From NCBI RefSeq assembly GCF_003286085.1, contig NW_020825317.1, forward strand, positions 1,240,001 through 1,304,000: 64,000 nt of DNA. Reading direction: 5' to 3'. The translations under genes and the position numbers were made by a program. The stretch is from Drosophila persimilis. Lineage: Eukaryota; Arthropoda; Insecta; Diptera; Drosophilidae. Shown here in pieces: positions 1-12,283 of this stretch (within the stretch, counting starts at the first letter, position 1; each line of letters begins with the position of its first letter). A model generated the notes under the pieces. The model was given only the letters and a program-made list of their open reading frames with translations, did not search any database and was not told the origin of the DNA.

Positions 1-589
1 CTACAGCACTGTTTTTTCCATCTTTCTTACCTTTTTTCCATTAGTTTCCCCTCTCAGAAATCTTTCTGGGCCTATTTGTTTCACTCCGCGGGTAATAAAC
101 CTAGGGAATATAAAATCTAGTTTATATAAGAGGTTTAAACTGTCTGGCTCGCAGTCAGATTTTTCAACTTTAAACGAGATCCTAAACAATTATTTAAATT
201 TATCAACTCTAAGCATATTTCCTCACAATATTTTTTGCCCTGCGCGGCCTTAATTGGGACCCTTTTCTACATCTTCCTTTTTTTGAGAGTTGGGTGCGTC
301 TTATTAACTTGCACTCTCTTGAAAGCCTTAGGATTTGTTATGGAATTCTCTTTCTCCATAAACTTTTGATAGTTGTGCTTCCAAAGTCAAATATTCATTA
401 ATGAATAATTTAAGTTAACTTTCTTCTGTCTTGAATTGTATTGAATTCTGCCGGCGACGTATGTAGGTAGTCCACGTCATAAGCATTAATATGCGCAAGG
501 TGTAATGACATACATATGTATGTTCGTCATTACGTTCGGCCAGATCTCTTTATTACTTTTACCTGTAATCCAAAATGAATAGAAATTGT
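1..589. other. Unassigned AT-rich sequence
   Basis: No coding region, RNA gene or repeat family is recognised here. A short palindromic stretch around 510-524 (ACATACATATGTATGT type) is ordinary fly microsatellite-like DNA. The right edge is set by the first recognisable Helitron homology near 590. Confidence 0.4.
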
Positions 590-2010
590 TAAATTGCTGC
601 TTCCCGGACAAACATCAAGTGATCGACACGACATCACAGCACGTGTATTTAGGCAAAAAACTAGGTCCCTGATGAACGCGTCTTTGGAGATACTGGATGT
701 ATTCAATCGAATGACAAAAACGAGGCCTGCCACATGCACACATTCTTATTTGGTTAGTGGAAAGAAGTCAACCGGACCAAGTTGACATATCATCTATGTA
801 CTGAGATTCCCGATCTCGAAGCCGATCCAGACCTACATGACGTCAAAATTACAAATATGATTCATGAACCGTGTGGCGCAATCAATCCCCAATTATCTTG
901 CATGGTCGACGGTAAGAGTTTAAACTTGAAACTTTCAAACGATATAAACGGAAATTAACGGGGGAGACCATCACTGGAAGCAACGGTTATCCACTGTATC
1001 GGCGTCGACGACAACGGGCGAACTATCGCAAAAAAGGGAAAAGTATGGATTTCGTTGTCGACAACAGTTGGATTGTTCCACATTCGCCACTTCCCTTCCG
1101 AACCGTTCAAGACACATTGCAACGTTAAGTATTGCAATTCTGTAAAGTCCATAAAATACATTTGCAAATATGTCACGAAAGGAAGCGATATGGCGGGTTT
1201 TGGCGTCCAATCGTACAATACCAACGATGAAATTGCGCGCTATTGAGTTGGCCGTTATTTGAACTGTAATTAAGCGATTTGGCGTACATTATCATTCCCT
1301 ATTCACGAACGTCATTATACTGTTGTGCATTTGGCGGTGCATCTGGAGAATCGTCAAATGTTCAACGTGAACACTTACAGCGACAACATTGACCAGTTTC
1401 TTTGCGATCTGCCAAAGCGATCCATTTGCACGAAGTTTTTTTTACTGTCACTCTATTACACTTGGAATGATTCATCGAAGAAATTTCAACGACGGAATTA
1501 TAGCGATGCAGTTCCTGGTTATCCGGATGTGCGCTCTACTCATTCTCTTGGTAGTATGTTATCAGTTCATCCAAAGAATTCTGAATGCGTGAGCCAACGT
1601 CATTTGAGTCACAACGCACTGTGAATGGACCAATATTCCCAATATATTGTGCTACATGTGAAGGACTCAATTTACTAGAAAACGATCGAGGAAGCTTTTA
1701 TGTATGCATTTCCAAGTCAGTTACGCACATTATCTGATATCAGCATTTCGACATAATCTCCATCGAACACATCTAACCTTTGGCACAAATACAAGGATAA
1801 TCTGTCAGAAGATATTTTACATCAAAATCGTATAGGTTCCAGAAATACCGATCTTGAAGAGAAAGAGGAGATACATACATAATCAAGCTCTTCGAAGACA
1901 TGTGTTACATGCGGTAGTTTATTATTATGACGCATTTAATCGAGAATTGGTACGGGAACGTGAATATGATCACCAGGAATTAAATTTAGCTGTTGAAAAA
2001 ATGTACCCCT
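590..2010 (+). pseudogene. Decayed Helitron Rep (Helitron-like N/Rep region) remnant
   Basis: Plus-strand pieces in several frames read as the replication-initiator half of a Helitron RepHel protein: LLPGQTSSDRHDITARVF with RSLMN near 594-690, a degraded HUH-site neighbourhood (TRPATCTHSYLV) near 720-755, EIPDLEADPDLHDVK then MIHEPCGAINP near 805-890, NSVKSIKYICKYVTKGSDMA near 1135-1195, HLAVHLENRQ near 1325-1355, PGYPDVRSTHSLG near 1515-1555 and NRELVREREYDHQELNLAVE near 1935-1995. The order matches the family. The second His of the HUH site looks lost, and multiple stops and frameshifts separate the pieces. Homology stops about where the helicase domain should start. It is a plain DNA transposon, clearly dead. 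The family call is from remembered family motifs; element name unknown. Confidence 0.8.
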
Positions 2011-2194
2011 GTTGAATCCCTATTTCCTGGATGACCTCTCTCTCATTTTTCTGCTACTGCTTCGATCTCACACCATTCTCACAACAGCACCCGCCGTTAT
2101 ATTTCGTTCCCTTCTGACAGGGGGGCGAATACTGGATGAGGAGAAAGAAAGCGAGAATGAATAAGTAAATAAGGACTAACGTAGTCACTGAAAT

Positions 2195-2299
2195 TTGATT
2201 TGTTCATTCTGGCTATAATAATTATCCGATTTGATTCGACAATCTGGTCGATATGGTCATTCTCTTCGATTCTGCGTTTTCGGTATTCTCATATCTTAA
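2195..2299 (-). mobile_element. DINE-1 type Helentron, internal fragment
   Basis: The stretch matches the 3'-half interior of the DINE family (TTCATTCTGGCTATAATAAT, a TCTGGTCGATATGGTCATTC-like run and the GATTCTGCGTTTT motif). It is cut off at 2299 by the 3' terminus of another DINE, so it is probably the older element into which the 2300 copy inserted. Confidence 0.6.
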
Positions 2300-3304
2300 C
2301 GAGGGGGAACGTTGTGAGTTGCTGCGGACACCGCAACTCTACATTTATACCCGATACTAAGTCAGTATGGCTCTCCTCCGGCAGACGCCGCTAATATTAA
2401 GCGACACGACAAAGAGTGCGTGCGAGAGAGACAGAAAATCAGTCTGAGCGTGACGTCGGGCGCTGCGTAGCCACTGCAAATTGATTTCTTGCTTTTGGCT
2501 ACAAAAATGATCCGATCTGATCCAGATTCAGCAACCGGATAGATATGGTCATTCTCTATTATTCTGCGTTTTTAGTTTTCTCGAATCTGCAATATTGTGG
2601 ATGCAACAAATTTTCGTCCTTTGTGTGGGCGGAAGGGGGGTGGGGCGAAATTTTGAGATATACGTTTTATAGTGAGATCTAACAGAAGTGCGGATACCAA
2701 ATTTGGTTACTCTAGCCTTAATAGTCTCTGAGATTTGTGGGTGCCCCAGATTTTCGTCCTTTGCGGGGGCGGAAGGGGGTGTGGCAAAATTTTGACACAA
2801 AACGGTCAAGGTCCGATATCACAGGAGTGTGGATACCAAATTTGGCTGCTCTAGCTCTTATGGGTTCTGAGATCCTTGAACTCATATTTTGCAATTGGCA
2901 AAACCGATCATAAAACCTGTGTGTTAGAGAGAGACAGAGCGAGAAAGAATGAAATTGTTTTCTTGATTCTGGCTATAATAATTATACGATCTGGTTCAGA
3001 TTTTGCACTCTAGAAGATATAGTCATCTTCTACGATTCTGCGTTTTTAGTTTTCTCGTATCGTAGAAATTGTGGATGCCACAGATTGTCGCCCCTTGTGG
3101 GCGGGGCAAAGTTTTGAAATATTCTTGTAGCAGTGACATATCACAGAAGTCTGGATCCAAAACATCGTTGCTCTAGCTCTTATAGTCTTTGAGCACTAGG
3201 CGCTGAAGGGGACGAACAGACGGACGGACGGACAAACGGACAGACGGACGGACGGACAGACGGAGAGACAGACATGGCTCACTCGACTCGGCTTTTGATG
3301 CCGC
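2300..3304 (-). mobile_element. DINE-1 type non-autonomous Helentron, nearly full length
   Basis: Begins at the 3' terminus (CGAGGGGGAACGTTGTGAG with the GAGTTGCTGCGG/CCGCAACTC hairpin), then the subterminal TATACCCGATACT, the three GC-rich internal modules, the GA-rich segment (about 2921-2950) and the GGACGGAC tract (about 3205-3265). It ends abruptly inside ATGGCTCACTCGACTCGG..TTGATGC, so the 5' terminus (TATACCCGATACTCA end) is missing. No coding capacity; short open frames through the modules are incidental. Confidence 0.88.
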
Positions 3305-3445
3305 CATCAGTATGGCTCTCCCCCGGCAGACGGTACATTGAGCGACAAAAAGTGACAGAAAATCAGTCTGAACGTGTCGTCGGGCGCTGCGTGGCAACCG
3401 AAAATTCATTTGTTATTTTGGCTATAAAAATAATCCGACTCGGTT
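3305..3445 (-). mobile_element. DINE 3'-end fragment fused to previous DINE
   Basis: Directly abutting the truncated element at 3304 is a second copy of the 3'-proximal segment (CAGTATGGCTCTCCCCCGGC, GCGACAAAAAGTG, GTCGTCGGGCGCTGCGTGG, then TTTTGGCTATAAAAATAATC). The 3' terminal hairpin is absent. It lies in the same orientation, so the pair is a chimera or a deletion between two DINEs. Confidence 0.7.
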
Positions 3446-4470
3446 ATTAAACGCGACCAAAAATTTATAAGTAATTACAGGTACATTTTAAAAAAAAATT
3501 TTTTTGCTGCTGCCAACATACTTTTAATAGCCCGGTCCCAACAATTTTAGGTGGATTGGGAACAGAAAATATCAAACATTTTACATTTAATTCGGTTTTC
3601 TATAGGTCTTATGCAAGTAGTCCTAGAGATATGATATAATACTGACTTGGCCTTAAGGCGACGAAAACATAGACATCAGTCTGTTTAAAAAATGCATTTT
3701 CATGCGTACAATAAGTCCTTGACCCTTTGCGTCTCTATACATAGCCAGAATACTCGTATGGTATACAAGTGCAAGTATACGTTTATTGTATGCAGGCTAA
3801 GGGTGTTCTTTGTTGGACAATTTTCTAGTTAGTCATTTTTTTAGTGGACCCCAAATTGGGTAGTGCGTGTTTATTAAGACGAAGGGTTTACTCAAACTAA
3901 AATTGGAAAGGCCGGCATGGCATTCCTTTATAAAAAGTGTTCAATATTTTCATTTAAAATTACAACATTTCCCAAAAATCAAAATTTGAACAGCCTTACA
4001 GGCTTGTCCGAAATTATTTTCCTTAGTTTTCTACAATTTAAGCTATTCACACAATATTGTTTTCTTTTTAGAGTTTTTTTTTTTGTGCATTTTTAGAAGA
4101 ATAGTAGGGAAAATTAATTATACATAAGTTGGTGGAATACCTTAAAAGAAGTGATACTCCTTGGAAAAACCATTGAGAATTTTTACACATTATATTAAAT
4201 ACCGAGCTCTCTGGGTGTATATCCATCGAGCCAACATACGCATTTCCCTAAAGAAGGCTGGATAATATCGATGGCACTCATTCTCACAAAACGGAATTTT
4301 AGATGTTCCGTAAAAAGTTTCAAGCCGTTCAAATCGGCAGTTTCTGATAACATAATTTTGGTCCAACTACAAAGGGCCGAAAATATGGCTATCACCGGGC
4401 TGCAAGGTATCTTCACTAAGGTAAGCCAATCCGAAAAATCCATTCCGATTGGCTTAAGGCAAAAATAGTT
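3446..4470. other. AT-rich sequence, no recognised gene
   Basis: Long A/T runs and no family I can name. Two overlapping frames on opposite strands (about 4195-4468) have no recognisable motif. The plus frame at 4271-4468 runs, after one stop, into the mariner-like remnant that follows and might be degraded transposon sequence. Confidence 0.35.
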
Positions 4471-4479
4471 TTCAACACC

Positions 4480-4753
4480 TAGGCATGGAAGTCCTCTTTT
4501 TTCTCAAAAACCTTTCAGAGACGGACTGCAACGGAGGACAACCATTAAAACACAGCTGCTGTCAGACGGCTCTTCTGTATACTGTGCGGGATTGGCTATT
4601 GGTCATATGACATACCATGAGATAGAGACATCTTTGGGCATTAAAGTGACCCCAGTACATTCAAACTTGCATGAACCGATGGCCGCCAGGAAGACTTGTT
4701 CTCGTGAGATAAAGCATAATTTGACATTTTCCTTCCTAGATTTCAGAGACTAA
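4480..4753 (+). pseudogene. Mariner-like transposase N-terminal remnant
   Basis: One open plus-strand frame of about 90 codons without a start contains MTYHEIETSLGI followed by HSNLHEPMAARKTCSREIKH and NLT. Mariner transposases have the same order in the second helix-turn-helix and linker (typically a TYREIEASLGIS-like stretch, then an ILHEHLAVRKLCSRWIPHNLT-like stretch). The frame ends with TAA at 4753, and no DDD catalytic core follows. It is therefore a truncated fossil of a DNA transposon. Identification is by motif memory only. Confidence 0.55.
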
Positions 4754-6955
4754 AAGGCTATTATATCACACTGTTATAAGGGTATTTCAAAAATTTTCCC
4801 CCCAAAAGAAATTAAAATGCTGTAGCCATCGGCTTCGATACCGATTCTGGCGCTTGGTGTAATTACTTATAACATATATTGTATAAGTTACATAAATTTT
4901 AAGCTCACATGTATAAAAATAAAGCATTGCCGCGGCTTAAAACGTTAAAATGTGTGTGTTGATAAAATGTGTTTCTCTAATGCCAACAATTTTGTTTAGT
5001 CTATGTTTTCTTCACACAATACGGAAAATAAAGCTCGCCAGCTGAAAAATAGCATGAAATCAAAGATAGCAGCCAAAAGGCAAACGATTGAATCAATTTT
5101 TTGTTCACAATAATAGCTGCTTGTTTGGTTTGACTATGCAGCTCTCATCTCTTATTGTTGTGCCCGACTTAAATTAAGAGATTAACAATTATATATATAA
5201 ATGGGGACATCTAACAAAATATGGACAAATAATTTAACTAATTCTATTGTATCGGAATCTAAAGGTAAAATGGCGGCACCTTATTCGATTATCCATAGAT
5301 TAACAATCGATACCTTAATCGACGCCCAATTAATGTAACTATACAATAAAAACACAAGGAATAAAAAGTCAAAATTTCGGGAAAAAATGTCTCAATTTTG
5401 AATTTGAGAGCTTTATATTTTCCAGACGATAAGCTTCAGCTACAAAATGTTCGACCAGATGTAAGATATTTAAGCTATATGAGAAAAAATAGCACCACCT
5501 CTAAAAAAAACAGTAAAAAATTAACCAAATTGTAACAATTTCTTGAAAATAACTAAAACTTGAAAACAAAAAATTGTTAAAAAGTTTTAAGATCTCCAAT
5601 CTATAAAAAAAAGTCGATTTGGTTCACAGCATCAATGACTTGCATAGTGGAACAAACCTCTGCTTACGAAAGAGCCTAATTTTTTATTTTTATTTTTGCT
5701 GCTATTTCGTTGGTTTAAAAAAGAGGGTTTCCCTTATTTGTTTTGTGTCATATTCGCATGTGCGTACACAGTAAAGACAGTTCAGTTCCGAAGTTCAGTT
5801 GAAGAGGCCCAAGAAACAATCCAGTATCTTAGATTATATGAAATAAAACTGATGCACTGAAAATTGTTTCATGAAAAATGAAAAAAAAAAATGAATTTAA
5901 AAACAGTAGTTTTTTTATATTTGAAAAAGAATCCGTCCACGTCATTTACAAAGTGGATCTAATATTCGAGCGTCTACTGTACTCATATGGCGTGGAGTAG
6001 AGACTAAATAGTATTTTCAGAGGAAAAATTATGCATTTTATAAGCGATGATTTTAGATAAAAAGTAATGTTTGGTACAATATCATTATATTATTATATAT
6101 ATTATTATTATTATATTATTATTATAATATTATCCGGAGATTATAGTCAGTCTTATAGCCGCCCCATCAATCGAACGGCTTTTCGCTTCTGAAGTCAATC
6201 TCAATTAGTATGTACATATGTATCTAGTACATACATACATACATGTACATGTACATTCATTCACACTGGCAAAGGAACAATGCTTTGAGGCATTGCGTAG
6301 AGACTGCACCTGCCCACAACTCTTAAATTCATTATCGCTGCCACTCACGGCATTATAATCTGGCATATAAACGCCATTAGGGCATTAAGTGTTTTCATCT
6401 TTCTGAATAATTTAGGCGAAGCTCAGAAAACGAGGGAAATCAAAGTCCACTAAGACACGAAGTACCACTGCGATGAGTGCTGAAGGGAACGCAGGTCAGG
6501 CTGGTCTATAATTTCTCGAGAGTAAATATTTTATTAGCAACTTCTGAGAAGAGCCAATTGTGATGTGATTTAAACAATGGAATAGATGCAACGAATAAAA
6601 ACATCTTCATGAAATAAATTGGAAAACTACATTTTGGAATAACTTCAAAAATGTAGTCTCCATGAGCTCATGGTGCAATGATGTCTAAATGCTAAGCAAT
6701 GCATACATATGGTATGTACAATGTACATATATTGTCAAAGTTGAAATTTTTTGCTGGTGCATGTTTTCCAATGTAAAATACAAAATTATTTTTTTTTTTA
6801 TCGATAAAGAACTTTTAATGGGCAATTTCACTATACGAAATAACTTTAGCTTAATGTTTATTTTACAAAAATGAAAAACCAAATATGTCTTATTTTTTTA
6901 TGTTTTATTATCAGAGTTGGTGTCATCATTTTTAGTCTGTGTTTTTCTTTTGTAT
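4754..6955. other. Long AT-rich interval without recognised genes
   Basis: Contains homopolymer A/T runs, an ATT microsatellite (separate entry) and TACATA-type palindromes near 6205-6255. An inverted pair of short frames at 6685-6882 on opposite strands has no recognisable protein motif. I see no tRNA or other RNA gene. Confidence 0.4.
6080..6133. repeat. ATT/TAT microsatellite
   Basis: An almost pure run of ATT and AT units over roughly 50 bases, slightly imperfect. Simple sequence of the common fly type. Confidence 0.8.
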
Positions 6956-7067
6956 ACTAAGACCCTGCATAAACGCGCAACATAATCGATTCGGTGGGCT
7001 TCGGGATTCGCTTCGTTCGGTCCGTTAGAATAAGGTCCGGCGAATAAGGACTGAACAAAGCAGGTAA

Positions 7068-8063
7068 TAATACCCGATATTCAAAATGAGAATTGGGGTA
7101 TATTAGATTTATGGAAAAGTGGATGTGTGTAACGTCCAGAAGGAATCGTTTCCGACCCCATAAAGTATATATATTCTTGATCAGAATCAATAGCCGAGTC
7201 AATTTAGCCCTGTCTGTCTGTCCGTCAGTCCGTCCGTCCGTCTGTCCGTCCCTATCAGCGCCTAGACTCAAAGACTATAAGAGCTAGAGCAACGATGTTT
7301 TAGATCCGGACTTCTGTGATATGTCACTGCTACAAGAATATTTCAAAACTTTGCCCCGCCCACTTCCGCCCCCACAAAAGGCGAAAATCTGTGGTATCCA
7401 CAATTTCGACGATACGAGAAAACTAAAAACTCAGAATCGTAGAAGATTACCATATCTTTTAGACTGCAGAATATGAATTGGATCGTAAAATTATTATAGA
7501 CAGAATCAAGAAAACAATTTCATTCTTTCTGGCTCTGTCTCTCTCTAACACACAGGTTTCATGGTCGGTTTTGCCAACTGCAAAATATGAGCTCAAGGAT
7601 CTCAGAACCCATAAGAGCTAGAGGAACCAAATTTGGTATCCACACTCCGGTGATATCGGACCTCCGTCCTCCGCCCCCGCAAAGAACGAAAATCTGGGGC
7701 ATCCACAAATCTTAGAGATTATTAAGGCTGGAGCAACCAAATTTGGTATCCGCACTCCTGTTAGATCTCACTATAAAACGTATATCTCAAAATTTCACCC
7801 CACCCCCTTCTGCTCCCACAAAGGACGAAAATCTGTTGCATCCACAATATTGCAGATTCGAGAAAACGAAAAACGCACAATCATAGAGAATGACCATATC
7901 TATTCGGTTGCTGGATCAGATCGAATCATTTTCTCTCGCACGCACTCTTTGTCGTGTCGTTTAATATTAGCGGCGTCTGCCGGAGGAGAGCTATACTGAC
8001 TTAGTATCGGGTATAAATGTAGCGTTGCGGTGTCCACAGCAACTCACAACGTTCCCCCTCGTT
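7068..8063 (+). mobile_element. DINE-1 type Helentron, near full length
   Basis: Starts at a slightly diverged 5' end (ATACCCGATATTCAAAATGAG), carries TTCTTGATCAG and the GTCTGTCCGTCC tract, the GA/CT-rich segment near 7524-7557 and the three CCGCCC modules. It ends with the hairpin and CAACGTTCCCCCTCGTT at 8063. It differs from the consensus at more places than the array copies do, so it is older. Confidence 0.88.
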
Positions 8064-8199
8064 ATGCTTATTTTTATAGTCTGCTGACGTGACATCCCAT
8101 AAAACAGAATAATTCTCGTACAATTCAATTAATTTTATCGTTTTCTCGTGATCAACTTGCTGAAAATTGTTTGCATCGTGTGTACCTAGCTTAACTGAA

Positions 8200-8976
8200 A
8201 AAACCTACTTAAACTAAAAAAACGACTTTAATATTTGGTATGATAACCATTCTTTTTTAATTGCGTCGCTTAGGTGCTTTGGCATATTTTTTATGATTTT
8301 TTGGGTACATTCATGGCCAATTTTGGCCCACTCTTCCTGAAGCTGTTTCCTTAACACGGATATGGGCGATATTCGCGTTTTGTGTACACGTCGGTCCAAC
8401 TAACTCACAAATTTTCAATAAGGCTTAGATCAGGCGATTGGGATTGCGTTGCTATGATTTTCGGGCAGTTATTTAGCAGCCAAAACCTTACTTGATGAGA
8501 ATTATGTTTCGAGTCTTTTTCTTTCAATTTTCTTTCAAAATTTTCATGCTATGGTCTTAGCTCATTATGCCATCAATGACAACAAAATTTCTCACTTCTT
8601 TTGCGGAAATGCAGCCCCAAATCATAACATCATAACGATCTTAAGTGATTCTTCTGCAGCTCAGTATTTGGTTTCCGCCAAAGCACAGTCTTACCGTTAC
8701 TGCCAACAAGGTTAAACTTGTTAAACATCCCTCCAGCCTCAGTCCTTTTTGTAGTACTCCTAGGCAAACGTTTTTCTTAATTTTCGGTTTCGCTCACAAA
8801 GCAATGTCCTTTTTCTTGAAGCTCGGCCGTTGTACCCTTGTTTTTGTATGGTACGTCGAATGGTTTGGGCTAAAACAGTCTTTCGTGGTCGGCAAAGAGC
8901 TTAGCATTTAAATCCGGAAGTCAAACTTAAAAAAAAATACCGAATATTAATGTTATCCACTGTACGTCGTTTTAAA
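8200..8976 (-). pseudogene. Tc1-like transposase remnant
   Basis: Read on the minus strand, pieces in changing frames give AQTIRRTIQKQGYNGRASRK (about 8875-8815), FNLVGSNGKTVLWRKPN (about 8712-8662), VMIWGCISAKEV (about 8630-8595), SQSPDLSLIENL (about 8450-8412) and a C-terminal stretch LRKQLQEEWAKIG...IIKNMPKHLSDAI (8399-8250). The order equals a Tc1-family DDE transposase; the last catalytic Glu lies in the IENL motif. Stops and frameshifts abound. The segment carrying the second catalytic Asp is missing: the block near 8560 jumps straight to SQSPDL. The right side near 8950-8976 ends CCACTGTA, which fits a CAGTGG-type Tc1 terminus at a TA site. Confidence 0.75.
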
Positions 8977-9343
8977 AACTCGAACCTGATGGAAGGCAGG
9001 ATTCGTAATGATCGAACGCATTAAAGGGGCATGAGTATACATAGCTGTGAATACTGTGGATTCATGCAAGGCTGTAATATGCCGCAACATGCTGCTCACT
9101 GAAACAATAATCATTTTCGATTTTCATTGCGATTTTCTTAGTTTCCATTTTCGAAAACCTTAGAAAATTCTCTATCAGATGCCTATATTCAAATTATCCA
9201 AAGCGCTCACTCAGAGTTTGACTTTGGCCAGCTCTTTTCGGCTTTCCACTGTTCATCCGTTGTGAAGACGTAGGCTAATTGCGCTTGATGTGGCTGCGAA
9301 CCAGTGCTGACAATGAACTATCTTAAGGCTATATTTAACATTT
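8977..9343. other. Unassigned interval with a dispersed-repeat segment
   Basis: No gene recognised. The stretch near 9160-9250 (AGAAAATTCTCTATCAGATGC, then ..AAAGCGCTCA.. and ..TTCGGCT..) resembles 20400-20490, so part of this interval belongs to an unnamed dispersed repeat. Confidence 0.4.
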
Positions 9344-9344
9344 T

Positions 9345-9822
9345 TATACCCGATACTAAAAATGAGTATGGGGGTTTATTCGATTTGTGGGGAAGTACAC
9401 AAATAGTATGTAGTATGTATAGTAGTATAGTACACATAAAGTATGTATAGTCTTGATCAGCATCAATGGCCGAGTCAATTAAGCTATTTACGTCTGTCCG
9501 TCCGTCCGTCCCTATGAGCGCTTAGTGCTCAGAGACTATGAGAAAAATATCAACGACATTTTGTATCCTTTTGTGATATCTCACTGCAGCAATCTGAACT
9601 AGATCGTATCATTATTGTAGCAAGAAGGAACAAATAAATTGGCACTGGCTACGAAAACCCAGCCACGCGCTGACTTATTCTCTCTCTCTCTCTCTCACAC
9701 ACACACACTCTTTGTTGTACAATGTGTGCACCCTCTGGCGGAGAGGAGCCATACTGACTGAGAATCGGGTATAAATGTAAAGTCGCCACCGTAGCAGCGA
9801 CTCACAACGTTCCCCCTTGTTT
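9345..9822 (+). mobile_element. DINE-1 type Helentron, internally deleted
   Basis: Both ends are present (TATACCCGATACTAAAAATGAG at left, CACAACGTTCCCCCTTGTT at right). The three GC-rich modules are absent, leaving a copy of about 480 bp. It has a long (CT)n(CA)n run at about 9678-9708 and is clearly diverged, so it represents an older or distinct subfamily. Confidence 0.8.
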
Positions 9823-9844
9823 CGTTTCCAGCGGTTGAAATGTT

Positions 9845-10651
9845 TTTATACCCGATACTCAAAATGAGTATTGGGGTATATTAGATTTGTGGTAAAAGTG
9901 GATGTGTGTAACGTCCAGAAGGAATCGTTTCCGACCCCATAAAGTATATATATTCTTGATAAATCATTCTTGATGCATCAATAGCCGAGTCGATTGAGCC
10001 ATGTCTGTCTGTCCGTCTGTCCGTCCGTCCGTCTGTCCGTCCCCTTCAGCGCCTAATGCTCAAAGACTATAAGAGCTAGAGAAACGATGTTTTGGATCCA
10101 GACTTCTGTGATATGTCACTGCTACAAAAATATTTCAAAACTTTGCCCCGCCCACTTCGGCCCCCACAAAGGGCGAAAATCTGTGGCATCCACAATTTTA
10201 AAGATACCAGAAAACCAAAAAACCAAAGAATCGTAGAGAATGACCATATCTTTTAGACTGCAGAATCTGAATTGGATCGTATTATTATTATAGCCAGCAC
10301 CAAGAACACAATTTCATTTTTTCTCGCCCTGTCTCTCTCTAACACACACGTAGCATAGGCGGCATTGCTTAGAGTAAAACATTAGCGCCTAGATCTCAGA
10401 GACTATAAAAGCTAGAGCAACCAAATTTGGTATCCACACTCCTAATATATCGGACCGAGACGTGTTTGTTTCAAAATTTCGCCACACCCCCTTCCGCCCC
10501 CGCAAAGGATGAAAATCTGGGGATATTCATAATAATTCATAATTCATATTCTCTCTAGCGGCGTCTGACGGAGGAGAGCCATACTGACTTAGTATCGGGT
10601 ATAACTGTAGAGTTGCGGTGTCCGCAGAAACTCACAACGTTCCCCCTCGTT
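9845..10651 (+). mobile_element. DINE-1 type Helentron with internal deletion
   Basis: The canonical 5' end, GTCTGTCCGTCC tract and first modules are intact. The sequence jumps near 10520-10560 from the middle module straight to the 3' subterminal GGCGTCTGACGGAGGAGAG, and ends with the hairpin and CCCCCTCGTT. It lies only 22 bases from the previous copy, head to tail. Confidence 0.85.
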
Positions 10652-11706
10652 TGGTTTCTGATTGCCCCACAATATCAGAAGAATTACATTATGTTGACAT
10701 ATTTGTCAAAACAAAAGGGGGTCCATTACCGAACCAAATTGACTGGCCACACCCGAATTTGAAAGTGATTTTTAATGTTAAAGAAAAAATGTAGGTTACG
10801 TACGTTGTGGTGGGAGTAGGCATTGAATCACAACATACAAACAACAAATTTATATACTGTATGGTTAGTGGTGGCAGGCAGTCTTTCGTTTCACGTTGCT
10901 GAGCTCAATAGATTTTTTGATTAATTGGTTGACAGATGGACACATTGTTAGTAGAAGATGTGCAAACAACTACTTGACATCGTTGTATTGCTGTGCAACT
11001 CTGCAAGTGAATGAAGAACAGACAATACGAGATTGCCGATTGGAGAAGAAGGGCGCATTTCAGGGCCCCAGACCGTTCCACGTTACGCTACAGAAAATTG
11101 TTCGCATGTGGATTTTTTGCCAATTAGTCGACTGTCACCAGTTAGCGACGACAGGGTACTACTTTTTAGTGTCAGAAGCGGCACAACCAGCAGGTTAAGC
11201 TGTTGTCGTAGCCGTTGCATTAGGCTAGATAGTAATCTCCCGAGAGCTGAAAAAATTTGGAAAAAAAACTCTGAATACGAATGAAAGAAACCAAGAGGGT
11301 TGACTGCAAAACGATGGCTGTGGGCTGAGAAATTAATAGCTGTTAGAGACAGCCGCAACCACTTCCGCGACACTCAGAATGTACAATATCAAATAGACTT
11401 CAGAGAAGATAGTCAGGGATAAGAACGAGTCCCAGCACATTGTCTTAGAAAACGCGTTGATTTAAAATAATAATATAATCCAAGCCCTGACCTTTTTCAC
11501 TTTCACTCTCTTCCCACCAACTGCAACTTGTAAAATAATAAAGATATACCTTTGAAATTTTGTTGGCCTTATGATAATAGTGCAAGGACTTTTATAAACA
11601 TTTGTTTTAAAGTCAAAAACTAAAAACAAATATTGTTTTATGTTTTTTGACTGTTTGTTTAATTTACATTTATTTCATTTTTTGATGACTGTAAAAATAT
11701 GAAAAA
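10652..11706. other. Unrecognised interval with overlapping frames, no gene called
   Basis: Moderately GC-rich DNA at 10890-11380 contains frames on both strands of up to 100 codons, including a plus frame at 10896-11198. None shows a motif, signal peptide or zinc-binding pattern that I recognise. This may be a fragment of an old transposon or gene. From 11460 onwards the sequence is AT-rich and featureless. Confidence 0.3.
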
Positions 11707-12283
11707 ACGAGGGGGAACGTTGTGAGTTGCTGCTGCGACCGCAACTCTATATTTATACCCGATACATAGTAAGTATGGCTCTCCCCCGCCAGACGGCGCG
11801 TATATTGAACGACAAAGAGTGTGTGCGAGAGAGAGACAGAAAATCAGTGTTGTCGGGCGCTGGGTAGCGCCTGAAATTTGGTACTTTTGGCCATAAGAAT
11901 AATCCGATCTAATCAAAATTCGGCAATCTGGTACATATGTATCATTCTCATGATTCTCTATGATTCTCTCTATGATCATTCTCTATGATTGTGCATTTTT
12001 GATTTTCTCGTATCTTCAAAATTGTGGATGCCACAGATTTTCCTTCTTTGTGGCGGCGGGGCGAAGTTCTGAAATACACTTGTAACAATGACATATCACA
12101 GAAGTCTGTATACAAAATGACGTTGCTCTAGCTCTTATAGTCTCTGCATAGACGGATGGACATACAGACATGGCTCAATCGACTTGGCTATTGATGCTGA
12201 TATATATATTGACGTTCTGGACGTTAAACCCATCCATTTTCACCACAAATTGAATATACCCATATACTCATTTTGAGTAACAA
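11707..12283 (-). mobile_element. DINE-1 type Helentron, internally deleted
   Basis: The 3' terminus with hairpin is at left (CGAGGGGGAACGTTGTGAG), with subterminal TATACCCGATACAT and one module. The right end (CCCATATACTCATTTTGAGTA) is the 5' terminus without its last TATACCC arm. Two of the three modules are missing. Confidence 0.8.
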
